A stretch of DNA of 64,000 bases from Natronorubrum tibetense GA33 (GTDB taxonomy: Archaea; Halobacteriota; Halobacteria; Halobacteriales; Natrialbaceae): the NCBI RefSeq assembly GCF_000383975.1, contig NZ_KB913019.1:124001-188000 (forward strand). Reading direction: 5' to 3'. The position numbers and the translations under genes are program-made. The notes beneath the pieces are model-generated. The model worked only from the letters and a program-made list of their open reading frames with translations, was not told where the DNA came from and made no database searches. This document shows, one piece after another, positions 34,269 through 43,080 of this stretch (the first letter of the stretch is position 1; the number at the start of each line of letters is the position of its first letter).

Positions 34269-35038
34269 CTCGCCGTCCAGCCGCCGTCGACGCGCAGGAC
34301 GTGGCCGGTGACGAACTCGCTTTCTTCGCCCGCCAGAAACAGCGCGGCGTCCGCGACGTCATCGGGGGTCCCGAACCGGGGCCACGGCGTCGACGCCTGC
34401 CAGTCGGCGAGAAGTTCCTCGTCCGTCTCTCGCCACTCGACGTTTTGTGCGGTCTCGATGATGCCCGGCGCCAGCGCGTTGACGTTAATCTCGTCCGCCG
34501 CGTAGTCGAGGGCCATCTGACGCGTCAAATTGGAGACGCCCCCTTTCGACGCGCAGTAGGCCGCACTGTTTTCCCCGCCGACCAGCCCGTAGATCGACGA
34601 GAGGTTGATAATTTTCCCGTGATCGCTCTCTTTCAGGAGCGGGAGCGCGTGTTTGCTCGCGAGGAACACCCCCCGGAGGTTGACGTCCATGATGGCGTCG
34701 TACTCGTCGGCGGGCGTCTCGTGGGCCTGATTCTGGAAGTAGATCCCCGCGTTGTTCACGAGGATATCGAGTCCGCCGAACTCGGTCGCCGCCGTCTCGA
34801 GCGCCGCTTCGATGTCGTCCTCGTCGGTCACGTCCAGTTCGACGTACTCGTAGTCGGCGTCGACCGCGTCGAGACGGTCGAAGACGGACTCCTCGTCCTC
34901 GAGTTTCGGCTCGCGTCTGACGTCGGTGACGACGACGCTCGCGCCTTCGGCGCCGAACGTTGCTGCGATCGCGTTTCCGATGCCCGAACTCGCACCCGTA
35001 ACGATTGCGACACGGCCGTCTAGGCGTCCTTCTGTCAT
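34265..35038 (-). CDS. SDR family oxidoreductase, 3
   Basis: 257 residues. Cofactor loop TGASSGIG (15-22), NNAGIYFQ, catalytic NLSSIYGLVGG and YCASK (AAYCASKGGVSNLTRQMALDYA), ending GHVLRVDGGWTAR as in FabG-like dehydrogenases. An Asp at the end of beta-2 (VTDVRREP) suggests NAD preference. It is coupled to the DUF3830 gene by a four-base overlap and preceded by asparaginase (gap 33 bp), so the three minus-strand genes are probably one operon. The substrate is unknown. Confidence 0.9.
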   Translation of the reverse strand: MTEGRLDGRVAIVTGASSGIGNAIAATFGAEGASVVVTDVRREPKLEDEESVFDRLDAVDADYEYVELDVTDEDDIEAALETAATEFGGLDILVNNAGIYFQNQAHETPADEYDAIMDVNLRGVFLASKHALPLLKESDHGKIINLSSIYGLVGGENSAAYCASKGGVSNLTRQMALDYAADEINVNALAPGIIETAQNVEWRETDEELLADWQASTPWPRFGTPDDVADAALFLAGEESEFVTGHVLRVDGGWTAR

Positions 35039-35071
35039 ACGTCAACAGCATCCACGGCCGGGGAGAAATAG

Positions 35072-36055
35072 CTACCGCTCGGCTCGCTCGCCGGCGAACA
35101 GTCGCCGTCGCTCCTCTACGTCGTCGGCGACCGAACAGACGACGGCCAGTTTGATTCGCGCCTTGTGAGCCGGCAGGTCGTCGCCGTGGATCGCCCCGTG
35201 TGAACGCAGGGTGCTCCCGCCGCCGTCGCCGCCGTACACCGGGGCCGTCGTCCCAGCCTGACAGCGCGACGTGACGACGACGGGGGTGTCGTCGGCGACC
35301 GCATCGGCGATCGCATCGCCGAGGGCGCTCGTCGTGTTACCGAGTCCCGTTCCGTCGACGACGAGTCCGTCGACGCCGCCCTCGAGCGCTCGTTCGACCG
35401 GGCGACGCCCGACGCCGGCGCCGCTGGGAACGATCGCGATGTCGCTCGTCACCTCCCCCACGTCGAACGTCGCCGAGTAACTCCTCGGCTCGCGGACGAT
35501 TCGAATCTCCGACCGCGTCACGGTGGCGACCGGTGCCGTACTCGGCGAGTCGAAGGTCTCGAGTGCGCTAGTGTGGGTCTTCGTCACGTCGCGTGCGGCG
35601 TGAATTTCGTCGTTGGTGACTACGTAGACGCCGTCGTCGAACCGTTCGTGAGTAACGGCCCTGACCGCTGCCAGCAGATTCGCCGGTCCGTCCGGACTGA
35701 CCTCGTCGGGTCGTCGCTGTGCACCCGTGAACGCGACCGGAATCTCGCCGTCGAGGACGAGATCGAGAAAGTACGCTGACTCCTCGATCGTATCGGTTCC
35801 GTGGGTGACGACGACGCCGTCCGCGCCGTCGGCCGCGACGCGCCGGACGGCCGCCGTCAACTCAGCCATCGTCTCGAACCCCATATCGTAGCTCGGAATC
35901 TGGGCGACCTCCTCGACCTCGATCTCGGCGTGGCTCTCGGGTTCCGGGACGGCCTCGACCAGTTCCGCCCCGCGTTTGCTGGGCGTTGCACCGCCGGTCG
36001 CACTCGTGCTCGCGATGGTCCCGCCCGTGCTGAAGACGACGACAGTTGGTGGCAT
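35072..36055 (-). CDS. ansA: L-asparaginase type I/II family
   Basis: 327 residues. Both threonine active-site motifs are present: VVFSTGGTIASTSA (first Thr near residue 12) and VVTHGTDTIEESAYFLDL with the Thr-Asp pair, then PVAFTGAQRRPDEVSPDGPANLLAAVR. C-terminal GTGLGNTT and RCQAGTTAPVYGG fit the family. It hydrolyses asparagine, or related amides, to the acid and ammonia. It is cytosolic, with no signal peptide. It leads the minus-strand SDR/DUF3830 operon, and a polyamine-type receptor gene is divergent. Given the neighbours, the true substrate could be another beta-amide. Confidence 0.88.
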   Translation of the reverse strand: MPPTVVVFSTGGTIASTSATGGATPSKRGAELVEAVPEPESHAEIEVEEVAQIPSYDMGFETMAELTAAVRRVAADGADGVVVTHGTDTIEESAYFLDLVLDGEIPVAFTGAQRRPDEVSPDGPANLLAAVRAVTHERFDDGVYVVTNDEIHAARDVTKTHTSALETFDSPSTAPVATVTRSEIRIVREPRSYSATFDVGEVTSDIAIVPSGAGVGRRPVERALEGGVDGLVVDGTGLGNTTSALGDAIADAVADDTPVVVTSRCQAGTTAPVYGGDGGGSTLRSHGAIHGDDLPAHKARIKLAVVCSVADDVEERRRLFAGERAER

Positions 36056-36175
36056 ACACCATGATCGTCCGGGGATTGGTTATCTCTTTCGCACGACTGA
36101 TTACCGTTACGGAATGTTCAACTGAATGCGGCCTTATGGTGTAACATCTCTTCTTCTGATGCCCCTAAGAGGAAC

Positions 36176-36184
36176 GTTTAATAC
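36176..36184 (+). promoter_or_regulatory. TATA-like element for the ABC receptor gene
   Basis: gtttaatac lies 26-34 nt before the ATG at 36210 in the 154-bp spacer shared with the divergent asparaginase gene. Confidence 0.55.
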
Positions 36185-36209
36185 GGCTGGGTGTGTGTGA
36201 CAGCCTGTA

Positions 36210-37538
36210 ATGCCAGACGGTATCAGTAGACGAAACTTTGTTGCGTACGGTGGAGCAGCAGCGGGTGCCGCGCTCGCGGGATGTGTGGGTGGCGACGACG
36301 GACCGGCACGACCGCTCGAATGGATCGGCCCGGACTGGGCAGTCAGCGACGAACAGGCCGCGAAGATGGAGGAGATGTCCGACGTCGAAGTAAACACGAC
36401 GATCGCGACGATCGGTGACACGCAGGCAAACCTCCTCGGCGGCGGCTCCCAGAACACGGACGTGTTCACCTCGGACACGACCGGCTCCGGGGCGCTCACT
36501 CGAGACAACCCGGTGACGATTCCGATGCCGGTCGAGGACCTGGACAACTGGGACGAAGAGCAGATTTCCGACCTGTTCACGAACCCTCAAGAGCGGCTGA
36601 GCCACCTCGGCGAGCAGGTCGAGACGGTCAATCGTGAGCTGTGGGTCGACGGGGACAGCCGCGACGAGATCCTGTTCTCGCCGTACGCCTACAACTTCGA
36701 CGCGATGGGGTACAACCCGTCGTTCGTCGACGATGTCTCCCTGTGGAGTGCACAGTTCGACGAACAGTACGAGGGGGAGGTGATCGTCGGCGAGACGGCG
36801 GCGATCACCATTCCGCAGGCAATCATGCACCTGCTCGACAACGACATGATCGACGGGGAGATCGGCGAGTTGAACGACCCGACTGAAGACCAGCTCGATA
36901 CGGCGATCGACTTCCTTATCGAACAGAAAGAGGCCGGACAGTTCCGCTCGACCTGGGAAGCGTACGGAGAGTCCGTGACGCTTATGGCCGGCGAGGAAGC
37001 GGTCATCGGCGACATCTGGCAGCCGGCGGCGATGGACGTTCGCCGGGAGGGAACGCCGTGTACCTACGCGACGATGAGCGAGGGCATTCAGGGCTACCGG
37101 TACTGGTACGGCGGGATGGCGACGCTCGAGGGCGCACGGGAGCGCCAGAACGTCGATCAGGTCACATTCCTGTACGACAAGGTTCACCTCGGCGCGTGGT
37201 TCCCCGGCTTCGTGCAGGGTCGCGGCTACTCGGTTCCCCACTACGAGAACGAGGAACTCGTCCGCGACGGCTCGGACGACTCCGGCGAAGGGATGGGGCC
37301 GGAGTACTACGATTGGGCGTACCGCGGCGAGGCCACCTACGAGGAGATCGACGAACCGGCACTGTTCGATCCGCTCGACTACGATTGGTCGATGGAGGAG
37401 GGCGACCCCGACTCGGACGGCGGCACCCGCGACAGCGGACCGATCGAGGAACGGATCGACCGCATCGGGTTCTTCCAGATCTGGCCCAGTGAGGCGGACT
37501 ACATGGTCTCGCGTTGGGAAGACTTCCAGGCCGCCTGA
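36210..37538 (+). CDS. ABC transporter substrate-binding lipoprotein, spermidine/putrescine-type
   Basis: 442 residues. N-terminal twin-arginine SRRNFVAYGG, hydrophobic AAAGAALAG and lipobox LAGC, so Tat export and lipid anchoring at the cell surface. The mature domain resembles PotD/FutA-type receptors (YAYNFDAMGYNPSFVDDVSLWSAQFDEQYEGEVIVGE, IGDIWQPAAMDVRREGTPCTYATMSEGIQGY). It should deliver a polyamine, amino acid or iron-like ligand to the permeases encoded at 37587 and 40491, with ATPases from 31444-33773. The ligand is not predictable. At 442 residues it is longer than a typical PotD (about 350). Confidence 0.9.
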   Translation: MPDGISRRNFVAYGGAAAGAALAGCVGGDDGPARPLEWIGPDWAVSDEQAAKMEEMSDVEVNTTIATIGDTQANLLGGGSQNTDVFTSDTTGSGALTRDNPVTIPMPVEDLDNWDEEQISDLFTNPQERLSHLGEQVETVNRELWVDGDSRDEILFSPYAYNFDAMGYNPSFVDDVSLWSAQFDEQYEGEVIVGETAAITIPQAIMHLLDNDMIDGEIGELNDPTEDQLDTAIDFLIEQKEAGQFRSTWEAYGESVTLMAGEEAVIGDIWQPAAMDVRREGTPCTYATMSEGIQGYRYWYGGMATLEGARERQNVDQVTFLYDKVHLGAWFPGFVQGRGYSVPHYENEELVRDGSDDSGEGMGPEYYDWAYRGEATYEEIDEPALFDPLDYDWSMEEGDPDSDGGTRDSGPIEERIDRIGFFQIWPSEADYMVSRWEDFQAA

Positions 37539-37586
37539 ACAGACTATGCTTTCGACACTTTCGACACAACCAGCGAGACGAATCAA

Positions 37587-38495
37587 ATGAGTTCAGAACC
37601 GAAAACCGGAGTTTTGAGTCGGCTACGAATCGATAAAGACGATCTGAACAACGAGGTAACCGGCCTGGTAGCACCGACGGTCATCTGGTTTACCGTCTTC
37701 TTGCTCCTGCCATTGCTGGTTATCTTCTACTACAGCTTCCTCACCTACTCGTCGTTCAACGTGATCCACGAGTTCACGCTCTCGGCCTGGATCGATGACG
37801 TGTTCGCCTCCGGAGCAGTCCGCGGCGCGTTCGTCCGAACGATCGGGGTCGGAGTCGTCGTCACCTTCATCACGCTCGTGTTCGGCTACCCGCTCGCGTA
37901 CTATCTTCGATTCCACACCACGCCCATGGTCGGGCTCGTCCTGCTGTTGTTCCTCGTCATCCCGTTCTGGACGTCGGAACTGATCCGGACGTTCGGCTGG
38001 TTCCCGATTCTCGGTCGAAACGGAGTCATCAACGGGCTGTTGATGAACCTCGGGATCATCGACGGGGCGATCGGCTGGCTCCTGTTCTCGTCGTTCTCGC
38101 AGGCGGTCGGCTACCTGCAGAACTACGTGGTGTTCATGGCCGCACCGATCTACATCTCGCTCTCGCAGATCGACGAGGGGCTGCTCAACGCGTCTGAAAC
38201 GCTTCGGGGCAATCCCATCGAAACGTTCCGGAACGTCACGTGGCCGCTGAGCCTGCCAGGGGTCGCGATCGGCTGTATGTTCACGTTCGTCCTCACGATC
38301 GGGAACTTCACCGTTCCGTCGTTCCTCAGCGGCGGTGCCAACACCGTTCCCACCCTGATCTACAGCCGCTACAGCCAGGGGCTGAACTACCCATCGGCCG
38401 CCGCGCTCTCGATCACGCTACTCGTCGTGATCTTCGCGTTCGTGTTCCTTCTGTTCCGCGTCGTCGACATCACCGAGATCGCGAGCCAGGAGTAA
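37587..38495 (+). CDS. ABC transporter permease, PotB-like
   Basis: 302 residues with six predicted membrane helices; the first follows a short cytoplasmic tail (VTGLVAPTVIWFTVFLLLPLLVIFYY). The EAA-type coupling loop is EGLLNASETLRGNPIETFRNVTWPLSLPGV near residue 195-225. It is the first membrane subunit of the polyamine-type importer, 48 bp after the receptor gene. The second permease gene is separated from it by a minus-strand chaperonin-like gene, which is unusual for this transporter class. Confidence 0.92.
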   Translation: MSSEPKTGVLSRLRIDKDDLNNEVTGLVAPTVIWFTVFLLLPLLVIFYYSFLTYSSFNVIHEFTLSAWIDDVFASGAVRGAFVRTIGVGVVVTFITLVFGYPLAYYLRFHTTPMVGLVLLLFLVIPFWTSELIRTFGWFPILGRNGVINGLLMNLGIIDGAIGWLLFSSFSQAVGYLQNYVVFMAAPIYISLSQIDEGLLNASETLRGNPIETFRNVTWPLSLPGVAIGCMFTFVLTIGNFTVPSFLSGGANTVPTLIYSRYSQGLNYPSAAALSITLLVVIFAFVFLLFRVVDITEIASQE

Positions 38496-38583
38496 CTCGA
38501 GCCCCACGACTTTTGCTGTCGGGTCAAAATTCCGCCCGGTAGTCGACAACTCGAACGCTACGTCGTCCTCCCCGCAAAACCGC

Positions 38584-40371
38584 TCACTCGTGCCAGATCG
38601 TATCGTCTTGCTCGTCGAGATACGCCTGGTGGTTCTCCGCGTGTTCGTCATAGATCGCCTCACCCGGTTGCGTCGGCTCCTCGCTGAAGGTCGCATCGAG
38701 CGCGTCGTCGACGCGGAGCACGAGCGACGCGACATCGACCGCGTGCTGATAACACCGGAGCCGGACCGCCGTCGGATCGAGCAGGCCGGCCTCGAGCACG
38801 TCGTCGATCTCACCGGCCGGGAAGACGAGCCCCGGCGCGGTGCCGTTCGTCGCGTTCGTCGTCGCCTCTCGAAGCGAGGTGAGCGTCGTCAGGGTATCCA
38901 TCCCCGCGTTCCGGGCGAGCGTCGACACGAATCGGTCCGTTGCGTCGGCGAACGCTTGGACGGCGAGCTGTTCCCGTCCGTCCGCCTCGAGGGCGGCGTC
39001 GCGGAGCGAGTCCGCGAGTTCGAGCTCCGTCGCCCCGCCGCCGGGGAGAACCCCCGCCGGACCGGTCGTCTCACCCATCGCCGTCGCGACCGCGGCGACG
39101 GCCTTCCGTATCTCCGTCGCGGCCTGCGCGCCGAGCTGGCCGTGAACGCCGCGGAGGAGGAAGGTGACCGACGCTGGGTCGGAACACTCATCGAACACAA
39201 CCATCCGTCGGCGCTTTCGCCGACCCTGTCGCTTGTCGATCGTCTGCTGTTCGACCAGCCCCGCGTGGCCGAGATCCGCCGGCGTCACGTCGGTCGGGTC
39301 GACGACCGGCGTCGCGCCGGTTGCACTCGCCAGCTGCGCGAGTTTGAGGCGGTTGACGCCGCGGATCCCGACGATCCCGTGTTCGACGAGGAGCTCCTGA
39401 TACGCGTCGTTGATGCCGGTTCTGGTCACGACGACGTCGACGCCGGCCTCGACGAGACCCGCGACGACTTCCTCGCGGCGGGTCGCGAATACGTCGTCGA
39501 ACGCGTCGATCTCGTCGGGCGATTCGATGACGAGTCGCTCGCCGTCCTGCTGGAAGTCCGGGTCCTGCAAGCCGCCGGTCTTGCCGTCGTTGGCCTTCCC
39601 GCGCTTGAACCCGCTGATGACGAGGACGTTCGCGTCCGTCACCCGGTGTGGCATCCGCTCGTCACAGATATCGTTTCGATCGAGCACCGTACCGAAGACG
39701 AGTCGCGAGTCGTCGATCGAGCCCGAGCGAATCTGCCGGATGGCGAGCGTCTCCTCGTCCGGCATCCCGATCTGTCTTGCGGCCTCGACGGCACCGCTCG
39801 CCCACGTCTCCCGTGCGTTTCCGACGTCGTTGCCCGTCATCGCCGATCGCGCGACCATCTCCGCGGCGGCCGTCGGATCGTCGAACGACTCGAGCGGCCG
39901 CGAGAGCGTCTCCATCGTTTGTTCGACACAGTCGAGTGCGGCGCTGTAGCCGTCCTCGATGGTCGTCGGATGGACACCCATCTCGAGCAGGCGTTCCCCC
40001 TCGTCCAGCAGCGCGCCGAGCAGTACTACGGTGGTCGCGATTCCGTCGGGGACCAGTTCACCCTCGACGTCCGTCGTTCCCGGGCGTTCCGGGGCGACGA
40101 GCCGTCGGATAATCGGGCCCATCGGGTGTTCGACCGGAAGCTCCTCGAGGATCGTTGCCCCGTCGCTGCTGACCGTATCGACCCGCGTTTCGGGCTCCCC
40201 GGGTTCCCGTTCGGTCTTCCCCGCGCGGCTCTCGATCAGCGTGTCGTGGGAGAGCGGCCCCAGCGAGCTCTCGAGGACGCCGCGGATCGCTCGAGCGGCG
40301 ACGATATTTGCGTGTGGAAACTGTAATTCCGCCTCCGAATCGGTTGTCTCTCCCATCTTCGATACTGTCAT
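38584..40371 (-). CDS. Divergent thermosome (TCP-1/cpn60 group II chaperonin)-like protein
   Basis: 595 residues from ATG 40371 (MTVSKMGETT); an upstream extension of 43 codons has no family character. The chaperonin plan is recognisable: ANIVAARAIRGVLESSLGPLSHD, VSSDGATILEELPVEHP (normally NDGATIL), VPDGIATTVVLLGALLDEG (normally GDGTTTAVVLAG), MPHRVTDANVLVISG, VLPGGGATELELADSLRDAA and ending YQHAVDVASLVLRVDDAL. The phosphate-binding GDGTT loop reads PDGIATT, so ATPase activity may be weak or changed. True thermosome subunits are about 550 residues with intact motifs. It lies on the opposite strand between the two permease genes of the ABC importer. Role unknown. Confidence 0.85.
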   Translation of the reverse strand: MTVSKMGETTDSEAELQFPHANIVAARAIRGVLESSLGPLSHDTLIESRAGKTEREPGEPETRVDTVSSDGATILEELPVEHPMGPIIRRLVAPERPGTTDVEGELVPDGIATTVVLLGALLDEGERLLEMGVHPTTIEDGYSAALDCVEQTMETLSRPLESFDDPTAAAEMVARSAMTGNDVGNARETWASGAVEAARQIGMPDEETLAIRQIRSGSIDDSRLVFGTVLDRNDICDERMPHRVTDANVLVISGFKRGKANDGKTGGLQDPDFQQDGERLVIESPDEIDAFDDVFATRREEVVAGLVEAGVDVVVTRTGINDAYQELLVEHGIVGIRGVNRLKLAQLASATGATPVVDPTDVTPADLGHAGLVEQQTIDKRQGRRKRRRMVVFDECSDPASVTFLLRGVHGQLGAQAATEIRKAVAAVATAMGETTGPAGVLPGGGATELELADSLRDAALEADGREQLAVQAFADATDRFVSTLARNAGMDTLTTLTSLREATTNATNGTAPGLVFPAGEIDDVLEAGLLDPTAVRLRCYQHAVDVASLVLRVDDALDATFSEEPTQPGEAIYDEHAENHQAYLDEQDDTIWHE

Positions 40372-40458
40372 TCCGTCGGGCAGCAGGTAAAAACCTATCC
40401 CGCATAGCCGTCGTCGGAGATCTCGCGCAGTCGCGTCCCACGGTCTCCGCGCAGCATC

Positions 40459-40468
40459 TTTATATAAT
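40459..40468 (+). promoter_or_regulatory. TATA-like element for the second permease gene
   Basis: tttatataat lies 23-32 nt before the ATG at 40491. The second permease therefore seems to have its own promoter, as needed because the chaperonin-like gene on the other strand separates it from the first permease. Confidence 0.65.
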
Positions 40469-40490
40469 ATGCCACCAGTACTCAAGGTAG

Positions 40491-41339
40491 ATGGCGACAA
40501 AGCACACTTCGGTCGACAAGCAGATGGATCGATCTGCGCTCACGCGTGTCGTGCAGTGGGTCGATATGAAACGCCTGTTGGCAGCGTACTTTATCCTGAT
40601 TTCACTGTATATCTACGCGCCGATGCTCGCGCTGATCGTCTTTTCGTTCAACTCGGGCGGAATCTCGCCGCCGTATCAGGGGTTCACGCTGGCGTGGTAC
40701 AGCGAGCTAGCGGCGAATCAAGGGATCATCAACTCGGTGATGCGGTCGATTCAGCTCGCACTCGTTGTGACGGTGATCACGACGGTACTGGGGACCGCTG
40801 CGGCGCTCGCGTATCGCTTTGATTTCCGCGGCCGGAAGCTGTTCCTCTACCTGATCGTGCTCGGGATCATCACCCCCGGGATCGCGTTCAGCGTCGGTTC
40901 GACGCTGTTGCTCAACGAGGTACTCGGTCTGTCGCGGTCGATGTGGGTCGCCCTGCCGGCACACGTCGTCTGGACGCTCCCGTTTGCGGTGATCGTGCTG
41001 CTCGCCGGCTTCCCGCCGAATCTGGCCCAGAACGAGGAGGCCGCGCGAGTGATGGGGGCGAGTCGAGTGACCACGTTCCGCGAGATCGTGTTGCCACAGA
41101 TCGCCCCGACCGTTCTCGGTGCGGCCGTCTTCGCGTTCACGCTCTCGTACAACGAGGCCGAACGCGGGCTGCTCCTCGTCGGTCGTGACCGAACGATGCC
41201 CATGGAGGTATTCAGTATCGCGTCCGCCGAGCGGGCGACTCCGGAGTTGTTCGCCCTCGGGAGCGTGACCACCATCTTCTCGACGATCCTCCTCCTCGTC
41301 GCGGGGGGTCTCGTCGTCTACGGCGCCAGGCAGTCCTGA
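40491..41339 (+). CDS. ABC transporter permease, PotC-like
   Basis: 282 residues, six predicted membrane helices (first RLLAAYFILISLYIYAPMLALIVFSF). The segment SFNSGGISPPYQGFTLAWYSEL after the first helix is typical of PotC-type permeases, and the coupling loop is NEEAARVMGASRVTTFREIVLPQIAPTV. It is the second membrane subunit of the importer whose receptor and PotB-like subunit lie just upstream. A NodB-fold hydrolase follows 103 bp later on the same strand. Confidence 0.92.
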   Translation: MATKHTSVDKQMDRSALTRVVQWVDMKRLLAAYFILISLYIYAPMLALIVFSFNSGGISPPYQGFTLAWYSELAANQGIINSVMRSIQLALVVTVITTVLGTAAALAYRFDFRGRKLFLYLIVLGIITPGIAFSVGSTLLLNEVLGLSRSMWVALPAHVVWTLPFAVIVLLAGFPPNLAQNEEAARVMGASRVTTFREIVLPQIAPTVLGAAVFAFTLSYNEAERGLLLVGRDRTMPMEVFSIASAERATPELFALGSVTTIFSTILLLVAGGLVVYGARQS

Positions 41340-41442
41340 CGGCGTGCTCTCGGAGCCACGCTCCTGCGGTCCGAGAATGCGTGTTACTATCAACCAACCA
41401 CAAGAAAAGGCTTTTTAGATACCCATCTAACCACAATTCGCA

Positions 41443-42279
41443 ATGACGTCCAAAGTTTGCCTTACGTACGACTTCGACGCAGTATCGACGTGGCTCTGGT
41501 CATACGACTCCTGGGACATGCCGACCAGACACTCCCGCGGCGTGTACGGTGCGAACGTCGGCGCCCCGCGCTTGCTCGACCTCCACGACAAACACGACAT
41601 CCCGGCGACGTGGTTCGTTCCCGGCCACACGATCGACAGCTTCCCGGAGATCAGCGCCGAGGTCTGGGACCGCGGCTACGACATTCAACATCACGGTTGG
41701 AGTCACACCGGACCCGCAACTTATGAGACGAAAGAGGACGAGAAGGCCGACGTCGACCGAGCGATCGACTCGATCGTCGACCTCACTGGGCGCAAGCCGA
41801 CCGGCTATCGCTCTCCCGCCTGGGATTACTCCGAGAACACCCTCGACATCTTAGACGAGGTCGGCATCGAGTGGGACTCGAGCAAGATGGCCTCCGACTT
41901 CGAACCCCACTGGCTCTACGGCGGCTGGAGCGCCCCCGAGGACGGTGCGTACGACCGCGGAGAGCCGACCGATATCGTCGAACTCCCCGTCTCCTGGCAG
42001 CGCGACGACTGGCCCGCGCTGACGTTCACCTGGGCACGGCCACACCGCATGGGCTACGTGAGCGAGGACTCGCTGTTCCAGCGCTACTACGACCAGTTCG
42101 ACTGGATGCACGAGAACGTCGACGACGGCGTGTTCATTCTGACCCTCCACCCGCAAGTCATCGGCCAGGCCCACCGCATCTCGCGACTCGAGGAACTGAT
42201 CGAGCACATGAACAGCAAGGATGACGTCGAGTTCGAAGAGATGGACGCCGTCGCGACCGAGTTCCGCGAGAACAACTGA
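41443..42279 (+). CDS. NodB-fold (polysaccharide deacetylase family) hydrolase, possibly cyclic-imide hydrolase
   Basis: 278 residues, no signal peptide, so cytosolic. NodB motifs: catalytic Asp in LTYDFDA (near 8-14), metal ligands in HHGWSHT (near 85-91), the YRSPAWDYS loop (Arg/Pro) and the distal LTLHPQVIGQAHR. The cytosolic subgroup of this family includes PgdA-like proteins and bacterial cyclic-imide hydrolases, rather than true cell-wall deacetylases. Archaea lack peptidoglycan, and hydantoinases, amidase and racemase are nearby, so ring-opening of a cyclic imide or ureide is a reasonable guess. A TATA-like tttttagata at 41412-41421 precedes it. Confidence 0.85.
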   Translation: MTSKVCLTYDFDAVSTWLWSYDSWDMPTRHSRGVYGANVGAPRLLDLHDKHDIPATWFVPGHTIDSFPEISAEVWDRGYDIQHHGWSHTGPATYETKEDEKADVDRAIDSIVDLTGRKPTGYRSPAWDYSENTLDILDEVGIEWDSSKMASDFEPHWLYGGWSAPEDGAYDRGEPTDIVELPVSWQRDDWPALTFTWARPHRMGYVSEDSLFQRYYDQFDWMHENVDDGVFILTLHPQVIGQAHRISRLEELIEHMNSKDDVEFEEMDAVATEFRENN

Positions 42280-42359
42280 TACGGATTACTGTACCGATTT
42301 ACCGGCGCAACCGCCGCCCGGATCGCGGTTGCACCGGAAATGACTTACAGTGAACCGTA
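42280..42359. repeat. Long imperfect inverted repeat, 34-nt arms
   Basis: Two 34-nt arms (42280-42313 and 42326-42359) around a 12-nt loop pair at about 25 of 34 positions. The ends are perfect: tacgg/ccgta outside, actgta/tacagt, and ccgg with gcaaccg/cggttgc inside. It begins at the base after the hydrolase stop codon, between convergent genes. It may serve as a bidirectional terminator or be a dispersed palindromic element; I recall similar sequences in other haloarchaeal intergenic regions but cannot confirm it. Confidence 0.65.
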
Positions 42360-42406
42360 TGAGACGGCGGTTCCGTACCGGGTTTTCGAACCGCCTGCCG
42401 ATCCCT

Positions 42407-43060
42407 CTACTCCAGCAACTCCCGTTTCATCGTCTCGAACTCGCGTTCCGTGAGATGGCCCTGCTCGAATAAGGCCTCGAGTCGCTCGAGCGAATCGAAG
42501 GAGTCGTCGTCCGATTCGGTCTCTATCTGTTGGCGAATCGTCGAGCAGGCTGCGGTTGTGTCGTCGGTGGAGGTTCGCCCGACGTCGATATAGTACCGTT
42601 TCGGTCCACGGAGCACGAGTCGTTGGTTACCGTTCGCCGTCTCCAGCTTCGCCCCCCTCAGTTCGTCGTAGGATATCGATCGGTACTCGTGATCGGCGGG
42701 TGCCTCGCGCTGAATCACGACCAACAGCCGTCGGTCCGTGACGAGCGTCAGCAGGTCGCGACCGCGACTCGCCATCTTGCGGGTTCGGCTCTCCTCGCGA
42801 CGGTCGCGGTCGTCATCGTTCGTCTCGTAATCCATGATCCGCCCGCGGAGCGCGTACTGAACCCGTTCGTCGCTGTCCAGTCGCTCACGGAGTCGCCGAC
42901 GTTCCGGCCCTTTGATCTCGAGCCCGTCCATCTCCTCGGCAGCCGACTCGGATCCTTTGTCAGTAGCCGACTCGGAACCACCGTCGGCAGCCGGCCTAGA
43001 GCCCTCGTTGTCGGTCGCTGAAGCATCGCCCCGTCGGCCCGTTTGCTCGTCGAATGGCAT
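42407..43060 (-). CDS. PH-like and SHOCT domain protein
   Basis: 217 residues. A low-complexity acidic head (residues 1-45) is followed by a bacterial-PH/YokE-like beta domain (VQYALRGRIMDYE, LLTLVTDRRLLVVIQ, YRSISYDELRGAKLE, RLVLRGPKRYYIDVG) and a C-terminal SHOCT motif (LERLEALFEQGHLTEREFETMKRELLE, about 190-217). Such proteins are common in haloarchaea; SHOCT is thought to mediate oligomerisation, and the function is unknown. It is cytosolic and convergent with the NodB-fold gene. Confidence 0.8.
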   Translation of the reverse strand: MPFDEQTGRRGDASATDNEGSRPAADGGSESATDKGSESAAEEMDGLEIKGPERRRLRERLDSDERVQYALRGRIMDYETNDDDRDRREESRTRKMASRGRDLLTLVTDRRLLVVIQREAPADHEYRSISYDELRGAKLETANGNQRLVLRGPKRYYIDVGRTSTDDTTAACSTIRQQIETESDDDSFDSLERLEALFEQGHLTEREFETMKRELLE

Positions 43061-43080
43061 ACGAATCGATGATCGCGAAC

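Noticed and set aside
36165-37586. 473-codon minus-strand frame
   Set aside because: It mirrors the lipoprotein receptor gene, which has a Tat signal, a lipobox and family motifs.
38590-40326. 578-codon plus-strand frame
   Set aside because: It mirrors the chaperonin-like gene and shows no domain; accepting it would have hidden the split of the importer genes.
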